A stretch of DNA of 23,077 nucleotides from CAHJXF01 sp038240015 (lineage in GTDB: Bacteria > Pseudomonadota > Gammaproteobacteria > Burkholderiales > Burkholderiaceae_D). The translations under genes were made by a program, and so were the position numbers. Position 1 is the first letter of the stretch; each line of letters begins with the position of its first letter. Where the stretch lies: NCBI GenBank assembly GCA_038240015.1, contig JBBSEF010000046.1, forward strand, positions 1 through 23,077. The letters are read 5' to 3'. Positions 7,467 to 14,440 of the stretch are shown one piece after another. The notes below the pieces were generated by a model. It was not told the DNA's origin. It saw nothing but the letters and a program-made list of their open reading frames with translations, and searched no databases.

Positions 7467-9623
7467 ATGGAAACTCGCTTCAATCGCGTGGCTGCGATCC
7501 TCGCATTGCTGGCCGCCCCGGTCTTCGCAACAGCCGCCGGAGTCAGCGTGCGAATGGATCATTCCAGCCCATCGTCAACGCCCTTTCCCAGCGACCGATT
7601 CACGCGAGTGGACTTCACGCAGAACACGTTCAAGCGCGTCAACCTGCCCAAGCCGGATTGCGCCGTGCGGCCGTCCGACTGCCAGGATATCGACGTGATC
7701 AACACGCTCGACGGCTTCAACACGCAGCCGCGCATCACCGTGCCGTTCACCGGCAACATCAATTTGTCCACCGTGACCAGCCAGACCGTGTACATCGTCA
7801 ACCTCGGCGACACGCTGTCGGGCGAGGGCTTCGGCCAGCGCGTAGGGATCAATCAGGTGTCTTTCGACGTGGCGGCCAAGACGCTGGTGTTCGAGTCCGA
7901 TGATTTGCTCAACGAGCATTCGCGCTATCTGCTGGTGGTGACCGACGGCGTACGCGACGCGGCCGGCGATCCCATCGAGGGACGCGCGTTCGAAAAATTC
8001 AAGCACGAGCCCAACGAGGACGAAGAGAGGGACCGCGACCTGATGGACTATCGCAAGGCGCTTACCGACGGTGAGCACTCTGCGCATTCGACGAATCACG
8101 TGGTCGCACTGAGCCTGTTCACCACGCAGAGCATCAGCGCCGACCTGCACAAGATCCAGCGTCAGATCAGGCATTCGCATCCAGCGCCTGTGAGCTTCAT
8201 GATCGGCAATGGCGGCGCCGCGCGCGCGGTGTTTCCCGTCGCGACCCTGACGGCGATCCAGTGGATGCAGCAGACCAGCACCGCCGCGCCGTTATTCACC
8301 ACGTCTTTCGTTCCCACGCCCGCGCTCAACGTGATTCCCGGCGCGATCGGTCGCGTGGCCTTCGGCAAGTTCCGTTCGCCCGATTACGAGACCGCGGCCA
8401 AATTCATCCCGGCGACAGGAACGCTGACCGGCGAGCCGGTGCCCCAGTCGAGCAACGAACTGGTTTTCGAACTGTTCCTGCCCAGCGGCCCGAGGCCCGC
8501 GGGCGGTTGGCCGGTGGCGATCTTCGGCCATGGCTTTACCGACAGCATGTACGGCGCGCCATGGACGGTGGCGTCGGTGTTCGCGTCCAGAGGCATCGCG
8601 ACCATCGCCATCAGCGTCGTGGGTCATGGAGGCGGCGCGCTGGGGACGCTGAACGTGATTCGCAGCAATGGCGCCCCGGTGGTCGTCCCGTCGGGCGGCC
8701 GCGGTATCGATCAGAACGGCGACGGCACGATCGACTCGACCGAAGGCGTGAACGCCGCGGCGCCCCGGACCATCATCGCAGGGCGCGACGGTCTGAGGCA
8801 GACGGTCGTCGACTTGATGCAATTGGTACGCGAGATTCAGGTCGGGATCGATGTCGACGGCAATGGCGGCATCGATCTGGATCGCGAGCGTATCTACTAC
8901 TCTGGACAGTCCTTCGGCGGCATCTACGGCACCATCTTCCTGGGAGTCGAGCCTGCGCTCAAAGCCGGAGTTCCCAATGTACCGGGAGGCTCCATTACCG
9001 AAGTCGCTCGGCTAGGTGCTTTCCGTGTGTTGTCCGCGATCGCGCTGGCCACGCGTCAGCCGCAGTTGTTGAACCTGCCGCCGACACCCAACGTGCCGCC
9101 GCCGTTCAATCTCAACTTCAACGAGAACATCCCGCTGCGCAACCTGCCGCCGTTGCTCAACACGGTGCCCGGCTCGAGCGCGATCCAGGTCGTGTTCGAC
9201 AACAACGAGTGGGTGCAGCAAGCGGGCAACCCGGTCTCGTACGCGCCGTACATTCGCAAGCAACCGCTGGGCGGCAACGCGCAGAAGCCGGTCATCGTGC
9301 AGTTCGCCAAGGGTGACGGTACCGTGCCTAATCCGACCACGACGGCGCTGCTTCGCGCGGGCGATCTCGCCGATCGGGCCACTTACTTCCGCAACGATCT
9401 CGCCTTCGCGGCAACCGGTGGACTGATACCGAAAAATCCGCATACGTTTCTGACCAACATCGGTATCCCGGCGGCTGCGCCGTTCGCAGTCGCCGCGCAG
9501 ATCCAGATCGCGGTGTTCTTCGCTTCGAACGGTGCGACGACCATCGATCCGGACGGAGCCGGCCCGATCTTCGAAACGCCGATTCATCCGCCTTTGCCGG
9601 AAACGCTGAACTTCCTGCCGTAA
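7467..9623 (+). CDS. Secreted lipase/esterase with N-terminal Ig-like region and alpha/beta-hydrolase domain
   Basis: A 718-residue exported hydrolase. Residues 1-24 are a signal peptide (AAILALLAAPVFATAA). Residues about 30-230 resemble the N-terminal region of bacterial virulence-factor-type lipases, including an Ig-like strand set (PRITVPFTGNINLSTVTSQT and RYLLVVTDGVRD). The hydrolase domain follows: oxyanion region FGHGFTDSMYG (353-363), nucleophile elbow GQSFGG (Ser482), probable acid Asp617 (KGDGTVPN) and His659 (NPHTF). Two Asp/Gly/Asn-rich loops inside the domain, DQNGDGTID (415-423) and DVDGNGGIDLD (462-472), look like calcium-binding loops. The start ATG at 7467 has GGAG 7 bases upstream and begins the signal peptide; the frame is open further upstream, but that part is not coding. 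The substrate is unknown (acyl ester or lysophospholipid are candidates). The gene stands alone behind the truncated TetR. Confidence 0.85.
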   Translation: METRFNRVAAILALLAAPVFATAAGVSVRMDHSSPSSTPFPSDRFTRVDFTQNTFKRVNLPKPDCAVRPSDCQDIDVINTLDGFNTQPRITVPFTGNINLSTVTSQTVYIVNLGDTLSGEGFGQRVGINQVSFDVAAKTLVFESDDLLNEHSRYLLVVTDGVRDAAGDPIEGRAFEKFKHEPNEDEERDRDLMDYRKALTDGEHSAHSTNHVVALSLFTTQSISADLHKIQRQIRHSHPAPVSFMIGNGGAARAVFPVATLTAIQWMQQTSTAAPLFTTSFVPTPALNVIPGAIGRVAFGKFRSPDYETAAKFIPATGTLTGEPVPQSSNELVFELFLPSGPRPAGGWPVAIFGHGFTDSMYGAPWTVASVFASRGIATIAISVVGHGGGALGTLNVIRSNGAPVVVPSGGRGIDQNGDGTIDSTEGVNAAAPRTIIAGRDGLRQTVVDLMQLVREIQVGIDVDGNGGIDLDRERIYYSGQSFGGIYGTIFLGVEPALKAGVPNVPGGSITEVARLGAFRVLSAIALATRQPQLLNLPPTPNVPPPFNLNFNENIPLRNLPPLLNTVPGSSAIQVVFDNNEWVQQAGNPVSYAPYIRKQPLGGNAQKPVIVQFAKGDGTVPNPTTTALLRAGDLADRATYFRNDLAFAATGGLIPKNPHTFLTNIGIPAAAPFAVAAQIQIAVFFASNGATTIDPDGAGPIFETPIHPPLPETLNFLP

Positions 9624-9630
9624 CTCGCGG

Positions 9631-9669
9631 GTCGACGCCCACCGGACTTTGAAACCGGCGGGCGTCGAC
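9631..9669 (+). terminator. Long stem-loop after the lipase gene
   Basis: A 15-bp stem with one G-T mismatch (gtcgacgcccaccgg / ccggcgggcgtcgac, loop actttgaaa) starts 8 bases after the lipase stop. No T-run follows, so it is either a weak terminator or an mRNA 3'-end stabiliser. Confidence 0.6.
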
Positions 9670-9760
9670 ATGGCGGTTCCGCATCCGCCGTGTCGCGCCC
9701 GGCGTCATGCGAACCGCTGAAAATCTCACTGCTCCGCTTCGCCGCGGACGCTTGATTAAA

Positions 9761-9791
9761 TTGTGTACAATGCAATCGTGTGTAATGCAAT
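9761..9791 (+). promoter_or_regulatory. Direct repeats upstream of ohrR, probable OhrR operator
   Basis: Two overlapping 16-base units with a period of 15, ttgtgtacaatgcaat (9761-9776) and tcgtgtgtaatgcaat (9776-9791), match at 13 of 16 positions. The first contains the inverted repeat ATTGT-GT-ACAAT. This AT-rich patch lies in GC-rich DNA 31 bases before the likely ohrR start, where OhrR proteins are known to autoregulate through AT-rich sites. Confidence 0.55.
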
Positions 9792-9822
9792 TGGCTGAAT
9801 GATGATAGCAGCACGCCTAGGC

Positions 9823-10296
9823 ATGCCGAACAAATCCCGAACCCGGACGACCGACAGCACCACGCTGCATCTGGACAACCAGTTGTGCTTCGCGCTTTAC
9901 TCGACGTCGCTCACCATGACGCGGGTCTACCAGCCGCTGCTCAGGAAGCTGAAGGTGACCTATCCGCAATATTTGGTGCTGCTGGTGCTGTGGGAGCACG
10001 ACGAGCGGACCGTGTCGGCGCTGGGCGAAAAATTGTTTCTCGACTCGGGTACGTTGACGCCTTTGCTCAAGCGCCTCGAGTCGGTGAACTACGTGCGGCG
10101 CGAACGCGATGCGAACGACGAGCGCCGCGTGATCGTGTCGCTCACGCCCGCCGGACGCGCCCTGCGCCAACGCGCTCAGGCGCTGCATGACCAGGTCGCA
10201 TGCTCAACCCGGTGTTCGGCCACCGAACGCGCTTCACTCACACGGCAGCTCGGCCGCCTGCGCAACATGCTCAAGCAAACGCTGACCGAACGCTGA
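9823..10296 (+). CDS. ohrR: Organic hydroperoxide sensor OhrR (MarR family, 2-Cys type)
   Basis: A 157-residue MarR-type repressor that releases DNA when its cysteine is oxidised by organic hydroperoxides. I chose the ATG at 9823 over 9799. From there the reactive Cys in DNQLCFALYS is residue 22, the tyrosines in TRVYQ and KVTYPQY are residues 36 and 47, and a C-terminal cysteine (VACSTRC) is residue 127. These are the same numbers as in the well-studied Xanthomonas OhrR (Cys22, Tyr36, Tyr47, Cys127). The winged helix follows (TVSALGEKLFLDSGTLTPLL, RRERDANDERRVIVSLT). A further Cys at residue 131 is extra. ohr follows 108 bp downstream in the same direction. No matching operator is visible in front of ohr, so both genes may be read from the site at 9761-9791. 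Confidence 0.93.
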   Translation: MPNKSRTRTTDSTTLHLDNQLCFALYSTSLTMTRVYQPLLRKLKVTYPQYLVLLVLWEHDERTVSALGEKLFLDSGTLTPLLKRLESVNYVRRERDANDERRVIVSLTPAGRALRQRAQALHDQVACSTRCSATERASLTRQLGRLRNMLKQTLTER

Positions 10297-10404
10297 ACCC
10301 GCGCATCGATCGCTTCCGACTTGGATTTTTCACACGCTGCGCTTCGACTTGCCGTCAGGCAGGAAGGCATCGCGGCTCTCTCACCTCAACGCAATGGAGC
10401 TTTC

Positions 10405-10830
10405 ATGAAACTCGAAAAAGTGGTGTACCAGGCGCACGCCAAGGCCAGCGGCGGTCGCGAAGGCCGCGCCGTTTCTTCCGACGGCGCACTCGATGTCAAG
10501 CTAACCACGCCGAAAGAAATGGGCGGCGCGGGAGCGGCAGGCGCGAACCCGGAACAGCTCTTCGCCGCGGGCTATGCGGCTTGCTTCATCGGTGCGATGA
10601 AGCATGTCGCGATGATGAAGAAGATCAAGCTGCCCGGAGACCCGGTGATCGATTCGACGGTCGGCATCGGCCCGATTCCCAACGGCTTCGGCATCGAGGT
10701 CGAGATGAACATCAGTGTGCCGGGCATGGACAAGGTCGAAACGGAAGCGTTGGTCGCGGCCGCACATCAGGTATGTCCCTATTCGAATGCGACACGCAAC
10801 AACATCGATGTGAAACTCAACGTGGTGTGA
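10405..10830 (+). CDS. ohr: Organic hydroperoxide resistance protein Ohr
   Basis: A 141-residue Ohr peroxidase that reduces organic and fatty-acid hydroperoxides in the cytosol with a Cys-Cys mechanism. The peroxidatic Cys60 (AAGYAACFIGAM) and resolving Cys124 (AHQVCPYSNATRNNI), the active-site Arg18 (GGREGRA) and Glu50 (NPEQLF) are all in place. Length and blocks match the family fully. The start has GGAG 6 bases upstream (atggagctttcATG). It lies behind ohrR in the usual sensor/enzyme arrangement. Confidence 0.97.
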   Translation: MKLEKVVYQAHAKASGGREGRAVSSDGALDVKLTTPKEMGGAGAAGANPEQLFAAGYAACFIGAMKHVAMMKKIKLPGDPVIDSTVGIGPIPNGFGIEVEMNISVPGMDKVETEALVAAAHQVCPYSNATRNNIDVKLNVV

Positions 10831-10897
10831 TGCGCGGTGTGTCGGCGGATTGCGGCACGAAACAATCAGCCTTGCCGCACCCTGACCATTCGATGCG

Positions 10898-10931
10898 CGG
10901 AGCGAGCCGCGATCTTCAGCGACTCGCTCCG
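10898..10931. terminator. Stem-loop between the convergent ohr and lectin-fold genes
   Basis: A perfect 9-bp stem (cggagcgag / ctcgctccg, 16-base loop) spans the end of the minus-strand gene and lies 67 bases after the ohr stop. The position between convergent genes suits a bidirectional terminator; there is no strong T-run on either side. Confidence 0.45.
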
Positions 10932-11536
10932 TAAACGAAGTCGTCGAACGACGTCACGCTGTCGGCCTTGGTCCACACCCCCACCGCACCCGGGCCGCCG
11001 ATGTGCTGATCGTCGGTCTCGATAGCGCGTTTGCCATCGAGAGACACCGCGATGCGCGTGCCCACGAACTCGACTCGCAGCGTGTGCCAGGTACCGCTTG
11101 CTACAGGCGCATCGACGTACTTGAGGGTTTTGCGCCTGCCCCGCTCGGTGTAGTAGAGAGAGACATTGTTCTCCAGCGCGTTGGCGCGCGCGACGTAGTA
11201 GTTGTCACTGTCCTTCCAGCGCCAAACGACACCGCCTGCCTGATCCTCGCGACCCGAGATCGGCTTGAATTTCACTTCGACGAAACCGTCGGTGATGGTC
11301 GTGGCGCTCTTCACGCACCACGGATAGGTACCGCTTGCGCTCTGCGTGAGTACGTTGCGCCCGCTCAGCGCCCCGGCATCCGCAGTCACGGCCCAGTGCG
11401 GGCAGCCGCCACCGGTTACGCCGCAGATCCAACCGGCCGGCACCGAGCCGATCGCGTCGCTGTCGAAATTGACGGGCTGCGCGAAGGACATCTCCGACGC
11501 GAGCAAAGCCAATGCGCCGATCAATAGCTGAGTCAT
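10916..11536 (-). CDS. Secreted concanavalin-like (LamG/DUF1080-type) domain protein
   Basis: About 206 residues: a signal peptide (MTQLLIGALALLASEMSFA) followed by one jelly-roll domain. Typical pieces are FVEVKFKPISGREDQAGGVV, WKDSDNYYVARANALENNV, SGTWHTLRVEFVGTRIAVSL, DGKRAIE and a closing VGVWTKADSVTSFDDFVYG. This pattern occurs in LamG-like and DUF1080 domains that bind or process glycans. I see no catalytic signature. I chose the ATG at 11536 because AGGAG lies 7 bases upstream; an ATG at 11557 overlaps the chrB stop (ATGA), so translation may be coupled. Three cysteines (ICGVTGGGCP and YPWC) could be oxidised in the periplasm. The gene directly follows chrB, an unexpected partner for a chromate-type regulator. 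Confidence 0.75.
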   Translation of the reverse strand: MTQLLIGALALLASEMSFAQPVNFDSDAIGSVPAGWICGVTGGGCPHWAVTADAGALSGRNVLTQSASGTYPWCVKSATTITDGFVEVKFKPISGREDQAGGVVWRWKDSDNYYVARANALENNVSLYYTERGRRKTLKYVDAPVASGTWHTLRVEFVGTRIAVSLDGKRAIETDDQHIGGPGAVGVWTKADSVTSFDDFVYGASR

Positions 11537-11553
11537 CACCATTCTCCTGTTGT

Positions 11554-12525
11554 TCATGAGTCGCGCGCGGCTTCGCGTTCGAAGTGCGCGTACAACGAGT
11601 CCAGCACCATGCTCATCGCTTCGAGCAGCGAGTCGTCGTTTGAAATGCGCTCGCGCGCACCAGCGAGCACCGCCTCGAACCCCTTGGCTTCCGGCATCGG
11701 ATCGCCGCCCACGTCGAGCGCCCGGACCATCGCCGCAAGACGCATCAACGCTGCATCGGCCTCGAGACCGAAGCTGGCCATCAGCGTCTCGAAGCTCACA
11801 CGCTCACCGACGTGCGTGAATGCGGCCCCGTCGAAATCGAAGCCGAGCGCACTCTTCGGACAATCGGAAGGATCGGCCAACCAACGAAAGCGCGCCTTGC
11901 GGTCGATGAATCTGCGGATCAACCAGGCGCTTGCCACACGATCCACCCACAAGCGGCGACGGGTCGCCCATAAGCGGCCTTGATAATCACCGGCATCGAG
12001 CAGCGGGACGTGGCCCTTCGTCTCGTGCGGCTCGTCAGGCGACAGCAGACCATCGACGCGCGTGTTGAACTTGACCCAGGCGGCTTCCGCTTCCACGCTC
12101 GCGTCATCGGGGAAGAAGTCGATTGCCCGGAGTGCCTCGTACTCGCGCTGCAGTTTTCGTCGCAGCCGCGCCAGTTCCGCCGGCTCCAACGAGCTCAACG
12201 CCCGGTTCGCGCTCTTCCAACTCTTGCGAAGCTCGGCATGGTCACGCGTGCGGTCGAACAACTTGCGATAGACACTCGCCTCATCGGTCGCGCGCGGCTG
12301 CACGGTCATCAACCATGCGTTGCCGCCTTCGTTTATGCATTCGTTCGCAAGGTCCTCGAGCGCCTGCTCGGCATCGGGGCTGGCGGGCAGCAGATAGGCG
12401 CCATCGCGTAGCGCTACGCAACCGAGCGTCTTGATCGCGCGCCAGATGCGCATGCGGGCCGTCGCGCTGGACGTCGGCAATGAAACGATCAGGAGCAGCC
12501 AGGTCGGCGGAATCATCTGATTCAT
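11554..12525 (-). CDS. chrB: Chromate resistance regulator ChrB
   Basis: A 323-residue ChrB protein, known as a chromate-responsive regulator of chr operons. The N-terminal ChrB domain is visible (WLLLIVSLPTSSATARMRIW, LRDGAYLLP), then a helical, basic middle (ELARLRRKLQREYEALRAI) and the C-terminal ChrB domain (LWVDRVASAWLIRRFIDRKA, ALGFDFDGAAFTHVGERVSF). Length is normal. Start: ATG at 12525, or ATG at 12516; neither has a Shine-Dalgarno, and the palindrome at 12525-12560 abuts the first, so the message may be leaderless. No ChrA transporter is in the window. An MFS transporter is encoded divergently instead, and a secreted lectin-fold gene follows with overlap. The effector may be chromate or another oxyanion. 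Confidence 0.88.
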   Translation of the reverse strand: MNQMIPPTWLLLIVSLPTSSATARMRIWRAIKTLGCVALRDGAYLLPASPDAEQALEDLANECINEGGNAWLMTVQPRATDEASVYRKLFDRTRDHAELRKSWKSANRALSSLEPAELARLRRKLQREYEALRAIDFFPDDASVEAEAAWVKFNTRVDGLLSPDEPHETKGHVPLLDAGDYQGRLWATRRRLWVDRVASAWLIRRFIDRKARFRWLADPSDCPKSALGFDFDGAAFTHVGERVSFETLMASFGLEADAALMRLAAMVRALDVGGDPMPEAKGFEAVLAGARERISNDDSLLEAMSMVLDSLYAHFEREAARDS

Positions 12526-12560
12526 GTAGTGAACAATACATTAATGTCGAGTATGCTACA
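12525..12560. promoter_or_regulatory. Palindrome between chrB and the MFS gene, candidate ChrB operator
   Basis: A 36-bp dyad centred between 12542 and 12543. The core acattaatgt is a perfect palindrome, and the outer arms tgtag (12525-12529) and ctaca (12556-12560) share the same centre; 13 of 18 half-site positions pair. It fills the 62-bp divergent gap and is AT-rich. A possible -10 (TATGCT, 12552-12557) for the MFS gene lies inside it, so binding would block transcription in both directions. Confidence 0.55.
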
Positions 12561-12587
12561 ACAAATTGATCCATCGAGACCGAACCC

Positions 12588-13841
12588 ATGCATCCTCCAC
12601 TGAGACCATGGTTGACCCGGCTGTTGCTGCCCTCCGGCGTCGACCCCAGCGCGCTGCCGTTGCTGATGGCGCGAGGACTTCGCGCATTCGCCGACGGCTA
12701 CATGGCCGTGCTGCTGCCGGCGTATCTGCTGGGCCTGGGCTTGAGTACGCTCGAGGTCGGGCTGGTTGCGACCGCGACCATGCTCGGCTCGGCCTTCGCC
12801 ACGATGGCGGTCGGTGCGTGGGGCTACCGCTTTCATTCGACTCGCCTGTTGCGAAGCGCCGCGCTGCTGATGGCGGCGACGGGCCTCTGCTTCGCCGGGT
12901 TCTCATCGTTCTGGCCGCTGATGATCGTGGCCTTCATCGGCACGCTCAATCCCAGCTCGGGAGACGTGAGCGTGTTCCTGCCGCTCGAACAGGCACGACT
13001 CGCAGCCGCGGGAGAGGGCCACGCGAGAACCGAGCTGTTCGCGCGCTACAGCGTGTTCGGTGCGCTGTGTGCCGCGCTGGGCGCGCTGGCCGCGGCGCTG
13101 CCCGACTGGTTGGTCGCCCACGCCGGTGCAGCGCGCCTCGATGCGTTGCGCCTGATGTTCGTCGCCTACGGTGCGATCGGCCTCGCGGTGTGGCTGCTCT
13201 ATCGACAACTCGCATCCGAACCCGCGAGCGCTTCCGCTCAGATCACAGCGCCGCCGTCGACGGCGCTCGGCCCCTCGCGCCGCATCGTCGTGAAGCTCGC
13301 CGCGCTTTTTTCCATCGATTCGTTCGCGGGCGGCTTGGTCGTCAACGCATTGCTGTCGTTGTGGCTGATGCAACGCTTCGGGATGTCGCTGTCGCAGACC
13401 GGCGTGTTCTTTTTCTGCGCGGGGTTGTTGAGCGCCGCGTCGCAGTTGCTCGCGCCTCTGGTGGCCAGGCGCATCGGTCTCTTGAACACGATGGTGTTCA
13501 CGCATATTCCGGCGAGCATCTGCCTGATTTTCGCCGCGCTCGCGCCGAGCATGCCCGTTGCGCTCGCGCTGCTGTTGATCCGAAGCGCGCTGTCGCAGAT
13601 GGACGTGCCCACGCGCACGGCTTACGTGATGGCGGTCGTGACACCGGCCGAGCGACCCGCGGCATCGAGCTTCACCGCCGTGCCGCGCAGCCTTGCGGGC
13701 GCGCTCAGTCCGTCGCTGAGCGGCGCGTTGTTCGCTGCAGGATTCATCTCGCTGCCGCTGATCGCATGCGGCGTGCTGAAGATCGCGTACGACCTGGTGC
13801 TGTGGCGCGCGTGCAAAGGCGACTCGCTCGATGAACGGTGA
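12588..13841 (+). CDS. MFS transporter, divergent from chrB
   Basis: A 417-residue membrane protein with about 12 hydrophobic segments in two halves and a central loop near residues 208-235 (LASEPASASAQITAPPSTA). A charged loop after TM2 (WGYRFHSTRLLR, about residues 79-90) corresponds to MFS motif A in a degenerate form. Acidic and polar residues within or next to helices (for example FADGYMAVLLPAY, NPSSGDVSVFLPLEQARL, LSQMDVPTRTAY) suggest a polar or ionic substrate. The position, divergent from chrB and sharing its palindrome, suggests export or import of the compound ChrB senses. It is unrelated in sequence to ChrA (CHR family). The substrate is not readable from sequence. Confidence 0.85.
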   Translation: MHPPLRPWLTRLLLPSGVDPSALPLLMARGLRAFADGYMAVLLPAYLLGLGLSTLEVGLVATATMLGSAFATMAVGAWGYRFHSTRLLRSAALLMAATGLCFAGFSSFWPLMIVAFIGTLNPSSGDVSVFLPLEQARLAAAGEGHARTELFARYSVFGALCAALGALAAALPDWLVAHAGAARLDALRLMFVAYGAIGLAVWLLYRQLASEPASASAQITAPPSTALGPSRRIVVKLAALFSIDSFAGGLVVNALLSLWLMQRFGMSLSQTGVFFFCAGLLSAASQLLAPLVARRIGLLNTMVFTHIPASICLIFAALAPSMPVALALLLIRSALSQMDVPTRTAYVMAVVTPAERPAASSFTAVPRSLAGALSPSLSGALFAAGFISLPLIACGVLKIAYDLVLWRACKGDSLDER

Positions 13842-14041
13842 CGCTGCCGCGAACAACGGACCTCGACGGGACTGAAAATTCTCGATCGACCCTCAAGTTT
13901 GTGCTTCGCCCAGTCGATACGCAGCGAAGAGGTCCCTCGAACTTCAACGATTGCTGCGCGATTCGACGCGGCCCGCCACCACTTCGTCCACGCAGCACAA
14001 GGGCCAGCCTCGGTCTGCCGTGCAAGCAAAGATTTCGAACC

Positions 14042-14440
14042 ATGCGCACAACAAGCAGACAGGCTCTTGTCGTCGACGACAACCAACTCAACACCCGATT
14101 GGTGGCGTTGTTCCTCAAGAAGCTTGGATGGGAAGCGCACGCGGTCGACAGCGGCGAGCTTGCCCTGGCCTTGCTCCAGAAGCGGACGTTCGATCTGGTC
14201 CTGCTCGATCTGCGGATGCCCAACCTGAGCGGCGAGCAGGTGTGCCGAACGATTCGCAATGAATTGGGCCTCGAGGCGCTGCCGGTGATCGCCTACACCG
14301 CTCACGGCATGCCGGAAGAAAAGGCACGCATACTCGGCGCGGGCTTCAATGGGTTGTTGATCAAACCGATCTCGTTCGCCGACGTCAAAGCAATCTGCGA
14401 CGACGTCGTCGCGGGGACGTTGGCGAGCGCTTCGGCATGA
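14042..14440 (+). CDS. Single-domain response regulator (CheY-like)
   Basis: A 132-residue stand-alone receiver. All phosphorylation residues are present: acidic pair Asp12-Asp13 (LVVDDNQ), phosphoacceptor Asp56 (LVLLDLRMP), Thr86 (AYTAHG) and Lys108 (LIKPI). There is no output domain, so it works as a phosphate shuttle or by protein contact. The receiver pattern (QLNTRLVALFLKKLGWEAHA) is like those of hybrid-kinase relays. Its TGA overlaps the ATG of the pseudo-receiver/EAL gene (gcATGAgc). A convergent hybrid kinase with an Hpt domain lies 1.3 kb downstream and is its likely phosphodonor. The open frame upstream of 14042 shows no receiver-like residues. No Shine-Dalgarno is clear at this start. 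Confidence 0.9.
   Translation: MRTTSRQALVVDDNQLNTRLVALFLKKLGWEAHAVDSGELALALLQKRTFDLVLLDLRMPNLSGEQVCRTIRNELGLEALPVIAYTAHGMPEEKARILGAGFNGLLIKPISFADVKAICDDVVAGTLASASA

Noticed and set aside
12566..13834. 422-codon frame on the plus strand overlapping the chrB-linked MFS gene
   Set aside because: Arg-rich out-of-frame reading of the same DNA; the real frame shows regular membrane segments.
13842..14041. Possible gene or small RNA in the 200-bp gap before the receiver gene
   Set aside because: The frame is open but has no recognisable protein pattern, and I see no strong hairpin with a T-run; left unannotated.
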